This document shows, in pieces, positions 1 to 10,424 of a stretch of DNA of 64,000 bases. This DNA is from Erythroxylum novogranatense (Eukaryota; Streptophyta; Magnoliopsida; Malpighiales; Erythroxylaceae), in contig CM057233.1 in the NCBI GenBank assembly GCA_029891385.1, forward strand, positions 33,462,540-33,526,539. The letters run 5' to 3'. The notes under the pieces were generated by a model that made no database searches, had not been told where the DNA came from, and saw only the letters and a list, made by a program, of their open reading frames with translations. Positions within the stretch are counted from its first letter, which is position 1. The number at the start of each line of letters is the position of its first letter. Made by a program: the position numbers and the translations under genes.

Positions 1-67
1 TCGATCCCACAGAGAGTGCTCAGTTAACTTTTGTTATGAAAAGAATATGTGTTTAGGTTACCGGACT

Positions 68-93
68 GGGGGGTTAGGGGGTGTGGGTGTGGG
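68..93 (+). other. G-quadruplex-type G-run motif
   Basis: Four runs of three or more G (6, 5, 3 and 3) are separated by three-base spacers (TTA, TGT, TGT), which fits the usual intramolecular G-quadruplex pattern. It sits in otherwise AT-rich DNA with no gene nearby. Folding is inferred, not seen. Confidence 0.6.
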
Positions 94-163
94 CAGTTAG
101 TTTGATTTCAAATAAGAAAATAAAATGAAATTAAACTAATAAAAGAAAATTAAATCAAACAAC

Positions 164-332
164 TTAAAAATGATAAAAGTGATTAATTCATTAGGGACCC
201 TATTAACGGTTCAATCTCGGCCTGCACATAGTTGAATATATTTCATTAAATTAAAAATGATAAAAGTGATGAATTCATTAGGGACCTAATTAACGGTTCA
301 ATCTCGACTTACACATAGTTGAATATATTTCA
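164..332. repeat. Tandem duplication, 2 x 87 bp
   Basis: The segment 164-250 is repeated at 251-332 with a few substitutions and one small length change. Both copies contain TTCATTAGGGACC and end in GTTGAATATATTTCA. No coding sequence. It is probably the remains of a local duplication in old repeat DNA. Confidence 0.85.
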
Positions 333-469
333 ATAATTTTTTTTCTTATACCTCTCCTATTAATTGTAGGTTAACAATATGCTTTACTAACTCCAGTTTT
401 CCCTTAGGTCTTATTCAATTAAGAAAATATTAAGTCAAAATGACTTTACGATTAATTTTGATGAAAACT

Positions 470-715
470 AAATAATGATGAAGCGGAAGCAAAAAATGAG
501 ACGGAAGATCGAAAATGAGATGGAAGAAAAATGAGACGAAAGAAAAATGAGATGGAAGCAAAATGAGACGAAAGCAAAATAAAACGGAAGAAAAAATGAG
601 ATGGAAGTAGAAGCAAAATGAGATGCAAACAAAATGAGACAGAAACAAAATAAGATGGAAGCAAAAATGAGACGGAAGTGAAGCCGAAAATGAGATGAAG
701 GAAGCGAAGAAGAAG
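470..715 (+). repeat. GA-rich minisatellite (AAAATGAGACGGAAG-like)
   Basis: Degenerate units of about 15-20 bp built from AAAATGAGA and GGAAGCAAA follow one another. The long open frames on the minus strand here (Phe/Ser/Leu/His-rich) are by-products of the repeat, not genes. The same word family occurs, in the other orientation, in the A3 LTRs at 55,330-55,800 and 62,160-62,595. Confidence 0.8.
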
Positions 716-779
716 AATCAAATTAGTTTGAGTTAGTTACAAAACTCAACTGAATAACCATTTTTTTAAAGATCAAAAA

Positions 780-1212
780 TCAAGAAGAAAGAAGCAGTTA
801 TCAAGAAATAGTTGAAGACGAAGACTATAAATATGAGTCGAGGTCGAAGACTGAAAGAGTTAGTAATTTTGTCAGTGATATTCAAAAGCTAAATACTATA
901 TTTGTGAGAAAACATGAGAGCTATATTTTTTGTAACAAAGCTTGCAATATCTTTTTGTAAGAAAGAAGAATAGCTGAGAGCCTGAAGAGGCTAAGGGAGA
1001 AAAAGAATACTTGTTGTAAGAGACTTGAAGAGGGTCGGTGAAAAGAATACTTGTACTTTTGTGAAGTATAGTAAAATCTCAGAAGGGATTCTGAGGACTG
1101 GATGTAGCCCACAGTTTGGGGTGAACCAGTATAAAATTGCTATGTCGATTCTCTCTCTCAACTCTTAACTCTTGTTTCCATTGCTGATATAAATACTTCA
1201 TAATACTATTTG
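780..1212 (+). mobile_element. Possible remnant of a copia LTR 3' end
   Basis: The stretch ends with a phrase of the kind found near the R/U5 end of plant copia LTRs (GGATGTAGCCCACAG, then GTGAACCAG, then a CT-rich run at 1,149-1,170). It lies directly upstream of a copia reverse transcriptase fragment. No second LTR, primer site or target duplication is visible. The link to copia rests on general resemblance only. Confidence 0.4.
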
Positions 1213-1214
1213 TC

Positions 1215-1676
1215 AATCGTTTGAGTTCTTTACTTATTGAGAATAAGTTCACTAAAGGTCAGGTGGATAAAACTTTATTTAGAAAGTGCATAAAGAATGG
1301 TTTTATTATTGTTGAAATTTATGTTGATGATATTATTTTTGGTGTTACCTCTGAAGTGTTATGTACTAATTTTGAAAATTTGATAAAAAATGAATTTGAG
1401 ATGAGCATAATAAATGAATTAAAATTCTTTCTTGGGTTGCAAGTTAAGCAAACCGAAGAAAAGATTTGTATTCATCAATAGAAGTATGTGAAGGAACTGT
1501 TGATAAAATATGATATGAGAAAAATAAAAGCAATGTCAAGTCCAATGCATCCTTCAAACCATTTGTCCAAGGACAAAACTGGTAAGAAGGTTGATCAAAC
1601 TCTATATAGAGGGATTATTGGTTCCTCACTTTACCTTACAACAAGCAGACCTGACATTTTGTTTAGTGTTTAATCT
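1215..1676 (+). pseudogene. Ty1/copia reverse transcriptase fragment
   Basis: The translation from about 1,220 covers the C-terminal half of a copia reverse transcriptase. It contains the catalytic YVDD box (YVDDIIFG, near 1,320-1,343), then FFLGLQV, and after an in-frame stop at 1,479-1,481 the LYRGIIGSSLYLTTSRPDI block. Gag, protease, integrase and RNase H are missing. The fragment stops at about 1,674 where X-family LTR sequence begins in the opposite orientation, so that edge is a recombination or insertion junction. The upstream edge is also truncated. It is a dead fragment; which copia lineage it came from is not clear. Confidence 0.85.
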
Positions 1677-2990
1677 TATAAAAACCTCAATATTTCGTAA
1701 GTGAACTGGTCATAAGCATGGCATGTGAGATATCAATCTCACGAGGAATTAGTGAACTAATCAAAGTCTAATTTATCTAAGGCATAAAAATGTAATTAAA
1801 ATGAAAATAAAATGAGCAGGAAATTAAACAATTGAATATAGGTTGATTGAAAATGAAATTGTAAAATTAAAAAAGAAATCAAAATTGAGTACAACCAATT
1901 AATAATTAGAAATTCACACAAGGAAAGTTAACTAATTATGAGAAAAGGGGATTTATTATATCATTTAATGTTAACTTAATAACTTTTGAGTTAATCCAGA
2001 TCGATTTTAGAAGTTCAAAGGGTGATTACTCTATCTTGAGTTATAATCATTTAACCCTAAATCATAAACCATAATTTAATTAAATTATGGAATTTGCAAT
2101 CTCTTAATTAATAAACAACCCACACATGCATTTAGATCTTAATCACTCTAATAGATAATTGGTTTCTTACACGTGATCTCTATTTGTAATAATTTTTGAT
2201 TTAATTGTTTACGTGATCATTTGGATTGTTTAACTCGCATTACCCAATCTAATCATTTTGCTATTAGTTCACTCTCTTGATTATAACCGAAGCATTCAAA
2301 TAAAACAAACAATCACAGTTTCCATCTCATTAAAATCAAAAGAAATCAAATTAACATTAATTCAATAACAAATCCTTAAAAGAGTTTAGAACATCCTTAA
2401 AGTCAAATTCATTGTCATCACATCCATTTTATACATCAAAATGAAAGACATAATAAGATAGAAGAGAAACATAACTTGGAGTAGACTGGAATGGAAACAA
2501 TAGAAGCAACTCCTCTTCCTCTCTCTTCTTCTCTCTTCTTCCTTAGCTTCTTTCCCAATGTAGCAAAATAGAGCCTCTCATTTAAGGCTTCTTTCTTTTC
2601 TTTTTATATCTTTTTCCATTTTAGGGTAAAAAGTAGGTTTTACCTAGACCCAAATGTTTAAAATGACTGTAACAAATTTGAGTTCAGAAGTAGTCCTTGT
2701 GCTTGTTATCATGCTTGCCACGATTGTGGCCAATGAGTTACAATCATGGCACTTGAAATTTGGCTTCTATCACAATCGTGGCCAATGAGTTATGATTATG
2801 GCTTGGTCCTGTTTGGTTTCTATCACAATTGTGGGCTATGTTTGTTGCTTTTGTAAATTGCGACCTCGACTCTTTCTCTGTGCTTTCTCCAAATTTTCTC
2901 TAATCTTCTTTACCTAGTCTCAAACACTAACAAACTCATCAAAACACCTCAAATACACAAAATTAAAGCCAAATAATATGCTCTAAACTA
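1677..2990 (-). mobile_element. X-family (Athila-like) LTR, degenerate, minus orientation
   Basis: The reverse complement matches the X 5' LTR at 7,566-8,705 over several blocks. Examples are 'CTCTCTTGATT...AACCGAAG' near 2,272-2,292 against the complement of 8,060-8,100, the block near 1,910-1,985 against the complement of 8,390-8,460, and the terminal block near 1,677-1,790 against the complement of 8,570-8,705. Substitutions and small indels are many, so it is old. No internal domain of this copy is recognised on either side, so it may be a solo LTR. The right edge is approximate. Confidence 0.65.
2719..2850. repeat. Short tandem repeat with near-palindrome CCACRATYGTGG
   Basis: Three units about 52-53 bp apart begin at 2,719, 2,771 and 2,824. 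Each has CACRATYGTGG followed by CAATGAGTTA or a decayed form. The word is nearly self-complementary and recurs in the plus-strand X LTR at about 7,592-7,604 (CCACAATCGTGG). Confidence 0.65.
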
Positions 2991-3379
2991 CGCAACACTC
3001 CAAAATCACAAACACATAATCATGCTAGCATAATTATAAACCTAAACAAGCACAAATAATCTAATTAACAACTAAAAACACACTAAATTACCCACTAAAA
3101 TATAAACTATGAGGACACATCTTAGTAATTCTATGCTATAGAGAGGATACAGTGGGTAGATAGAAATATAATCATGGTTTTGATTAAAATCACACCAAAC
3201 CAAAGTTAAACTACTCTCTCTATATAATATTTTCTTATATATGAAAAAGCTAGTTTTAAAACAATTTTTTTCTATATACTAACATCTTAATCTATAGATG
3301 AGAGCCATGAGACACTGGGGATAGACAAAAACATTCAAAAAAGGGAAAAAGAAGTTTTACAGCTATATAAATATATTTT

Positions 3380-6010
3380 TGACCAGGAATTCATACAAAT
3401 AAATTGCTAAAGTTCTCTTCTCCATTATCTCAATATTTGCTTGATTGCCTTCTCCTCCATATTATATGCTTATGGAATTATGAGTTTTTTTAATGAAAAA
3501 TGGTTGAAAAAGGGTCAAGGAAAAAATGAGTGGTCTGAGTTATGTATTATGGATTGTGCAAAGTGGATAGACACAATATCATAATAATAGTTAAAAAGGG
3601 TATGGAGGTCCAAATTGAGTTTTTTTAAAATCATTTAAGTGGGATAAGCAATTATATAATAGTTTTCTTATAAGAGAAGAATTAGGATTATCATTTTAAT
3701 TGTAACGTCTTTTTATACGGCTTAATATAACTAACATCTATGTTTGAATCTCTAGTCCTATACTGCTATTTATAAACATTTTTTAAAGGCCTTTTTCATG
3801 AACTTCCTTACCTTTTCTAAGAAAAAGGGCCATAGATTATGATAGGTCCCATGCATTATTACAATCTCCTTACATTATAACATGGCCCATGAATGATATC
3901 ATAATATGACCTATGCATGAGTGGCTATTAGTTTTTAAATTAGATCATGATTTACCATATGTTTGTGTTGATGATCATATTGAACAAAACCTTTAGTGGA
4001 CATAGTTTAATGCATGGTTTTGTACCAATCCACATACTTGACATTTCCATTTCAAGTTTTTAAACAATAATATGATTCACCATCATTTACTAAACATGTT
4101 ATTTTAGACAAGCAAAGATTCTTTTTTTCCACATATTTTATGACTTCATTAGTTAAAGGATTTCATCACAGAGTTATAATCAATTTTTCATTATCTATCT
4201 TACGATTAAATAATATATACTACAATGTTATATAAAAGTTTATTAAAATTGTTCCACTGCTAGTGGTTCAAAAATTAAATACATGCAACTATCATAGGTG
4301 TAATATTTATAACTTCTAGCATCTTTTAATTTATAATTAATCATTTACAAATGTTTATGTTTAATTATTCATATTGGAATATAACGATAATTTTCTGTTT
4401 AAAATGAAGAAATTAACAATTTATCTTATAAGAAATATGTAGAACTTATTTTTTTATTTCAATAGAGAATACAATATACTGCTTATCGTTTGCCATATAT
4501 AAGTAACCTTTAATAAGCTTCATTATTTAGGGTGTGTTTAGGCATAACCAATATTAACATTGATATCATTAACATTAATTGGCCAATGTTAGCGATGCAT
4601 GATTAATTGTGATATACCTCTAATAATAACTCAAACAAGGATTTCTTTCTCTAATGGCATGTCTTGAGCATAGGGAATATTTACATGTTCAATAGTTTGG
4701 AATATTGTGTTTCTTAACAAATCACTTTCACCAATATGTTTGACAATTACCATTTTATCAAATTTTAAACCACATCTATAACAAAAAAGAAAATTAAATT
4801 ATTTTGATAAGGAATTTGCACCATCAAATTTACTTCTATATTTTCTCAATTTTACTCTATTTGTATAAATATTGAACTATAAAGGAATGAAAGAAAATTT
4901 AAATTATTTTGACAAAGAATTTACAACATCAAAGTTACTTCTCTATTTTATCAAAATTACTCTGTTTCATAAGGTACATCATTGACAAGTATAAATATTG
5001 AAATATGAAGGAAGGAGCTTTGGTGTATATATATTCCTTATTATAATCATGGTTTTCATCTGGAATTTATGGAGCTAAAGTTCCTTTCTTTCAACCTTAT
5101 GATTTGTCTGCTTTATTGTCATATTCTTTAGATAAGACAACATGTATAGAAAAACAAATTGAGGAATGGGCATTAGAATTTTAGTTAGTATATATTCATT
5201 TTCATAATTATAGCTTTAATCAGAATTTACATAACAAAATTCTACTACCATTATCTCAATATTTTTATTTACCTTTCACTAACTATTATAAACTACTTGG
5301 ATTATAGGTTTTATATAAAAAAATAGGTGGAAAAGTTTCAAAGGAAGATTTAAAAATAAAAGATCTAGGTTAGTTTTGTGTATTATAAATAATGGATAAA
5401 CAAAATATTAGAGGAATAGGTTAAAGAGCTTTAAAGGGCCTAAAATGATTTTTTTCATTACTTGTATATTTTAATGTGGGTGGGATAAGTACTACATATA
5501 ATGATTTTTATGATGGAACAATTAGGAGTATCATTTAATTACTATAATTAGGAATGACAATACAAGGTTTAAAATACATGTTATATCTTTTGATGAGGTT
5601 CTAATACCAATGTATAAATTTTAATGTTATGTTACCATTTATAAACGTGGTTTACAAGCAATTATCATGAACTACCTTCTACCTTCCAAGTAAAAAGGCC
5701 CATTCATTATTATATGTCCCATACATTATCTTGGCCCTTTGATATTGTAATATATCCCATACAAGACATAATAATATGTTCTATACATAATATCATAACA
5801 TAACTCGTGTATTAGTCCCTACAAAATTTTATACTACAACATGATGGATCACATAACTATGTAGTAAATCATGTTGAAAAGCCTATAATGGGCACAGTTT
5901 CATGCACAAATTTATACAAGTTTATGTACTTCACATTTCCATTTATAGTTTTTAATTAAGAACAAAGTTAATTACACATCTACGTATAAAATAGTGTTAG
6001 ACAAAACCTT
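3380..6010. repeat. Diverged direct repeat, about 1.83-1.89 kb apart
   Basis: Two blocks, about 3,380-4,130 and 5,220-6,010, share the same phrases in the same order: CCATTATCTCAATATTT (3,422 and 5,248), then 'GGTTTAT/GGTTGAAAAAGG'-like text, then a run of 'CCCATGCATTATTAC'-like words with ATGGCCC and ATATCATAA, then ACATTTCCATTT (4,041 and 5,933). Spacing grows from about 1,826 to 1,892 bp along the repeat. Identity is low and patchy. No function is evident. Confidence 0.55.
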
Positions 6011-6319
6011 TAAAAACATAATTTACGCCTAGTTGTGTATGAAATCATGTAACTTATAATTCTTATTAAATTTTCCATCAAGAACATGCTTGACCAAACA
6101 ATCATATTTTGTTTTCAAAGACTTTAATGGACTTAATTTGTTTTAAGGATGACCACTTAAATGAGTATTTAACTAAGTTAGACAAAAACCTTATGGATGT
6201 GTATCAATTTGTATCCCTTGCATTAATTCTTGGTATTATTATAACTTAACCATATGTTTCCTATTTTGCACGGGAGTTGTGAACTTTTAAAACGTGTCTT
6301 GGAGTCTATTGTTTATAGC

Positions 6320-7110
6320 TACAGTATTGCATGCACTTATTGGTATTATGTACTCTAACCCGTAATATTATTTCCACTCAGTAACATTATTTCCATTTAA
6401 AAGTGTAGGTTTTAGTTATTTGTAATCAATGTATGTATATTGTTTATACCTACATCTAGTATTAATTAGATAGAATAATATTATGGTTTATATTTATGTG
6501 TGGTATGGTTGGCAACTAGAGATTGTTTTTCCATTTCATTAAAGATGTTTTCCATTTCATAAAAGTTGTAACTTATCTCAAATAAGTCATAGTAACTTTA
6601 TCTTTAAGTCTTACTATTAGATGTTCTATGTGCTAGTACAATCAGATCGAGATATGGCATTCTTTTTATTCAGTTAATATTTTCCCATTTTAAAAAGTAC
6701 CTTGCTTATCTATAATTATTGATATTCTCTTACCTAAATGTGGTATTGAAAAATAAAGTACTAGTATAATTTCTATTAAGTCAAGGTAAAATTTTTACTT
6801 AGAGATGGTATTAGATGTATTGAATATTGATATAGTTTATATTAAGGCATAATATGCCTTCCTTATAAATGATGATAGTTTTTCTATTTAAACTTAATAT
6901 TGAATAGATAGAGTACCAGAATAGTTTGTATTGAGAAAAGGTATAATTTTTCACTAAATATGGTGTTCCCATTTTCATTAAAGCTATTGCTTATTTCAAA
7001 TATGGAGTGGCAATTTCATTTATACTAGTGATATTGAATTCACTGAATACTAGTATTGTTTGCATTGAGGCATGTTATTATTTCTATTTAGTTAATATTT
7101 TTCTGAAAAT
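6320..7110. repeat. Degenerate satellite-like array
   Basis: A loosely conserved word series (TAGTATTGTTTGTATTGAGG, then TTATTTCTATTTAGTTAATATTTT) recurs at about 6,320, 6,460, 6,630, 6,760, 6,820, 6,920 and 7,048. Spacing is irregular, roughly 60-170 bp. The best unit is the last (7,048-7,105). This was read by eye; a self-alignment would define the true period. Confidence 0.45.
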
Positions 7111-7137
7111 AAATGAATTTTATTAATAAAAGTTATG

Positions 7138-7230
7138 CTTGTACATCATTACAATGGCTCAATATAACAGACTAGCTAAAAGCTAACCTTGTTCATCATC
7201 CCAATGGCTCAATATAATAGACTTGCTACC
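7138..7230. repeat. Tandem duplication, 2 x 50 bp
   Basis: Units at 7,138 and 7,188 share CTTGT-CATCAT, then CAATGGCTCAATATAA and AGACT-GCTA. The second is incomplete at its right end. No coding role. Confidence 0.75.
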
Positions 7231-7565
7231 TTAGTAACTAAAAGAGGACACAAGAGAGAATTTGGATCATAATAATTAAACAAGTTATAACCTTACTAAT
7301 GCCACAAGTTCCTCATCTTGAAGCTGGCTTTTTCCTGGTCCCTATGTGCTATAGAATTTTCCTTATCAAGTTAACATTTTTTTCAACTGCAACATGCTTC
7401 TCCTCCTCCATATGTTTATGAATTCTAGTGTTTCTTTCCCTATTTATAGTGTCTATGGAGCATACAAAAGATGTTTTGAATATCCCCTCAATAAGCTTGC
7501 ATCATTGGTTATAATCTGGACCCAATAGCCTATAAATAGTTGCACTAGAAAAATAGGTGAAAAAG

Positions 7566-8705
7566 TTGTGACGGAAGCAAGATGAAGGAGCCACAATCGT
7601 GGCGTCATCTACCATAATCATGACAGAAGGTAAATGTGGCCTGTATGATAGACAACACAAAGTGACTTATCGAACTTCACTTTTTAGCGACATTTCAGAC
7701 TTTTGACACCTAGGAAAATCCTAGAGTTTGCCCTAATTAAAAAATACTATAAAAGGAAAAGAATAAAACCTTACGAGCTTACATTATGCCACTTTGGAAA
7801 AAACTTCAAAAGGAGAAAAAAAGAAGAGAGAGAAGAGGAGAGGGCTTTCGACATCGCCACCTTCTCGTGTATTCCTGATTTTATCTAAATGACATTTGTT
7901 CATCTTTATCATTTTCTTTATTGAATGTGTAAGATGAATATGATTATATTTATAGGTTGTGGATTGATGATGATGTTCTAACTTTTCTTTAGGGATTTAA
8001 ACTGGATTCAATATTAATATAGTCAGTTTTTTGTTATTTCGATTACGGGTATAATTGATTGATGTAACTTCACTCTTCGGTAATAAATCAAGAGAGTAAA
8101 TTGAATGTGAAATGATTAGGGTGTTTAACAAGAGTCAAATAATCTATTAAATAACATAATTTATCAAATCAACAATTGTATGGAGAGAGATCCCGTGTGA
8201 GACTTGGTAGTTTATTAGAAAGCTTAAGAACTGATTAGGTTGTGAGCTGATAATTAATCGAGAGATTACAGTTTCGGTAAATCAACTTATTTAAGGTTTA
8301 TTAATTAGGATTGATTATAACTTAAGAGAGAGTAACCTACCCTACGATACTTTATAACTGATACCATAATAACACAAAAGTGATTAGGTTAGCATTGATG
8401 ATATGATAAATCCCTATCTTATAATTTGGTAAATTTTCTTGTGTGATTTCCCATTATGAATTTAGTGTTCCTCAATATTTAATTTATTGTGTAAATTCAC
8501 AAATGAATTTTTTATCACTAACCTTCACGTGTTTATATTTTGTTCAGTTTTTATTTTCATTTATTAATTTTTTAAGCTTTAGATAACTTAGGATTAGATT
8601 AGTTCACAACTCCTTGTCCGATCAACACCTTACGTACTATAATTCATGACCTATGCACTTGTAGTATTTTGAGGGCTTATAAATTGTAAAACTTTCCCAT
8701 CATCA
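7566..8705 (+). mobile_element. X element 5' LTR (Athila/Tat-like gypsy)
   Basis: The right edge is well defined: CCCATCATCA at 8,696-8,705 is followed a few bases on by a tRNA-Asp-like primer site. The left edge (TGTGACGG near 7,566) is a guess from the TG rule and from the extent of similarity to the inverted copy at 1,677-2,990. A TATA box lies at 7,748-7,755. The last 170 bp match 33,655-33,835. The small open frame at 7,703-7,888 lies across the TATA region and is not a gene. Confidence 0.65.
7748..7755 (+). promoter_or_regulatory. TATA box of the X 5' LTR
   Basis: TATAAAAG sits about 180 bp into the LTR, with a purine-rich stretch downstream. It is a plausible LTR core promoter; activity is not shown by the sequence. 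Confidence 0.5.
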
Positions 8706-8711
8706 TGTTTT

Positions 8712-8729
8712 TGGCACTGTTAGTGGGGA
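8712..8729 (+). other. Primer binding site of X (tRNA-Asp type, decayed)
   Basis: TGGCACTGTTAGTGGGGA lies six bases after the LTR end. It resembles the TGGCGCCGTTGCCGGGGA site of Athila/Tat elements with four changes, all of which could be C-to-T or G-to-A transitions. It fixes the LTR boundary and the plus orientation. Confidence 0.7.
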
Positions 8730-8939
8730 GTAGTAAGATTAGTCTAAGGACTTTTCACCACTCTTATGTAATGCAATTGCATCAACACAAGAGTTACTTG
8801 AAGTACAAGTTAGATCACGAAAACCTTAGCACTCGACATAACTCACTTAGAATGAGTCATTCAATGGGCTAAACATCAAGAAGAAGAAATAGAGGAACCA
8901 ACAGCAAAAAAAATTCAACAAGAGCTTAATTAAAAAGGA

Positions 8940-10424
8940 CATCAAGGCAATTAGTAGTGAACCCTTAAGGACTTCATGAGTCCTAGGTTCAACATTGCCA
9001 ATCAAAAAGTACCGACCACTAGTTTAACCTATTTCTTTTGAGATTAAACTGACCCTATTGGACATATTGCAAATGAATGTCTAATATTATAAAATGACTA
9101 ACAAGGATCCCAATGCACATATTGTGAACTTACTCAAAATATGTGATACCTTTCGATATCATGGGATGTCAGAAGACATTATTAGAAGGAGGCTTTTCCA
9201 TTTCACACTGAGGGATAAAGTCAAAGCTTGGTATCACTCACTGAACCCCTTAAATGTCATAATATGGGAGCAATTGCTATATGTATTCTTAAAAAAGTAT
9301 TTTCCCATCACTAAGATGACGAAGATGATAAAAGAAATCACGAATATCTAACAAACTGATTGGGAATCACTTTACGAGGCATAGAAGAGATATAAGGAAT
9401 TGAAAAGGAGGTTTCCTTACTATAACCTACCAAAAGAATTCCTTTTAGAAACTTTTGATAGTGGAGTCAATCCACCCACAAAATGTACCATTGATGCAAC
9501 ATTGGGCAAATCACTTATGCGAAAGACTATTGATGAAGCGGAAGAGTTGCTCGAAAAAATGGCTACTAATAGTTGTTTGTGGACAACAAATAGAAGTAGA
9601 CAACCCACCCTTTGTGAGAAAAAGTGAGCTTTAACTACTCGCAGAAATGCAAGCTAAGATTGACAACTTAACTCGATAGCTAAACAATAAAAAGATTTCT
9701 TCCTCAGCTCCTGTTAAAGCTGTTCAATAAAAATGCAAGTTGTGCGGGCAAATGAACCATGACACCATTAATTGTTTCCAGATAAAGGACCAAGAAGTAG
9801 AATAATTTAACTATATGAGTGCACAGTTTGGTGGACGTGGAGGGAATAATCCCTATTTGAACATGTATAACCCTGGATAGAAAAATTACCTTAACTTCTC
9901 TTGATTGAAAAATGTGGGAGGTCAATTCTGACCTCAAGAGCCACTTGATTTCCCACAGGAGAAACCAAATTCAATGGACTCTAAGTTAGATAAGATTTTA
10001 GATAAGCTTGAAAGCTTAGATGATGATCAAAAAGATTTAGAAGGAAGATTTGAGTAGGTAACAAAGAATCATGCCTCTTCCATCCATAATTCGGAAGTTC
10101 AAATAAGCCAATTGGAAAGTTCCTTATCGACACAAAATGTAAGGAATATCCCAAACACCTCTGAAATAAAATCAAGGGGTAAAGCTATTACACTTCAAAA
10201 TGGGAAAGAACTGGAACCACCCATAAATACAAAAGTTGCAACCCCTCCCCCTATTGAGAAAAATCAAGAAAAGAAGACATAAGTGAATATAAATACCCAC
10301 CTTATTTTACTCCTCTACCGTATCCACCTAAAGTTCGATAACCTTAACAACTGTAAAAGAATTAATTAGATGTATAATTTATGAAGTTTATAGAAAAACT
10401 AAAGAGTTTCAAATAAATCATTTA
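8940..10424 (+). pseudogene. X gag (Athila/Tat-like), broken
   Basis: Translation in changing frames gives an Athila-type capsid: an RTLRDFM start-like block near 8,965, then 9,094-9,351 (ICDTFRYHGMSEDIIRRRLF, LRDKVKAWYHSL), then 9,400-9,627 after in-frame stops at 9,349-9,351 and near 9,379. A CCHC zinc knuckle, C-x2-C-x4-H-x4-C, is intact at 9,734-9,775 but in another frame. Downstream comes the KAITLQNGKELEPP block near 10,182, typical of the gag-protease linker of this clade, and a [11 protein letters not shown] block at about 10,378-10,410. Protease and the rest of X pol are missing because A1 pol begins at about 10,425. Many stops and shifts make it non-functional. Confidence 0.85.

Larger units (their letters stand above)
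2991..7565. other. Gene-free AT-rich interval
   Basis: I see no coding frame with recognisable homology, no RNA gene and no intact transposon ends in these 4.6 kb. The interval contains the diverged direct repeat, the degenerate array and the 50 bp duplication listed separately. Base composition and scattered repeats suggest old, decayed repeat DNA. Confidence 0.6.

Noticed and set aside
430..721. Two overlapping minus-strand open frames of 72 and 89 codons
   Set aside because: By-products of the GA-rich minisatellite; low-complexity protein with no domain.
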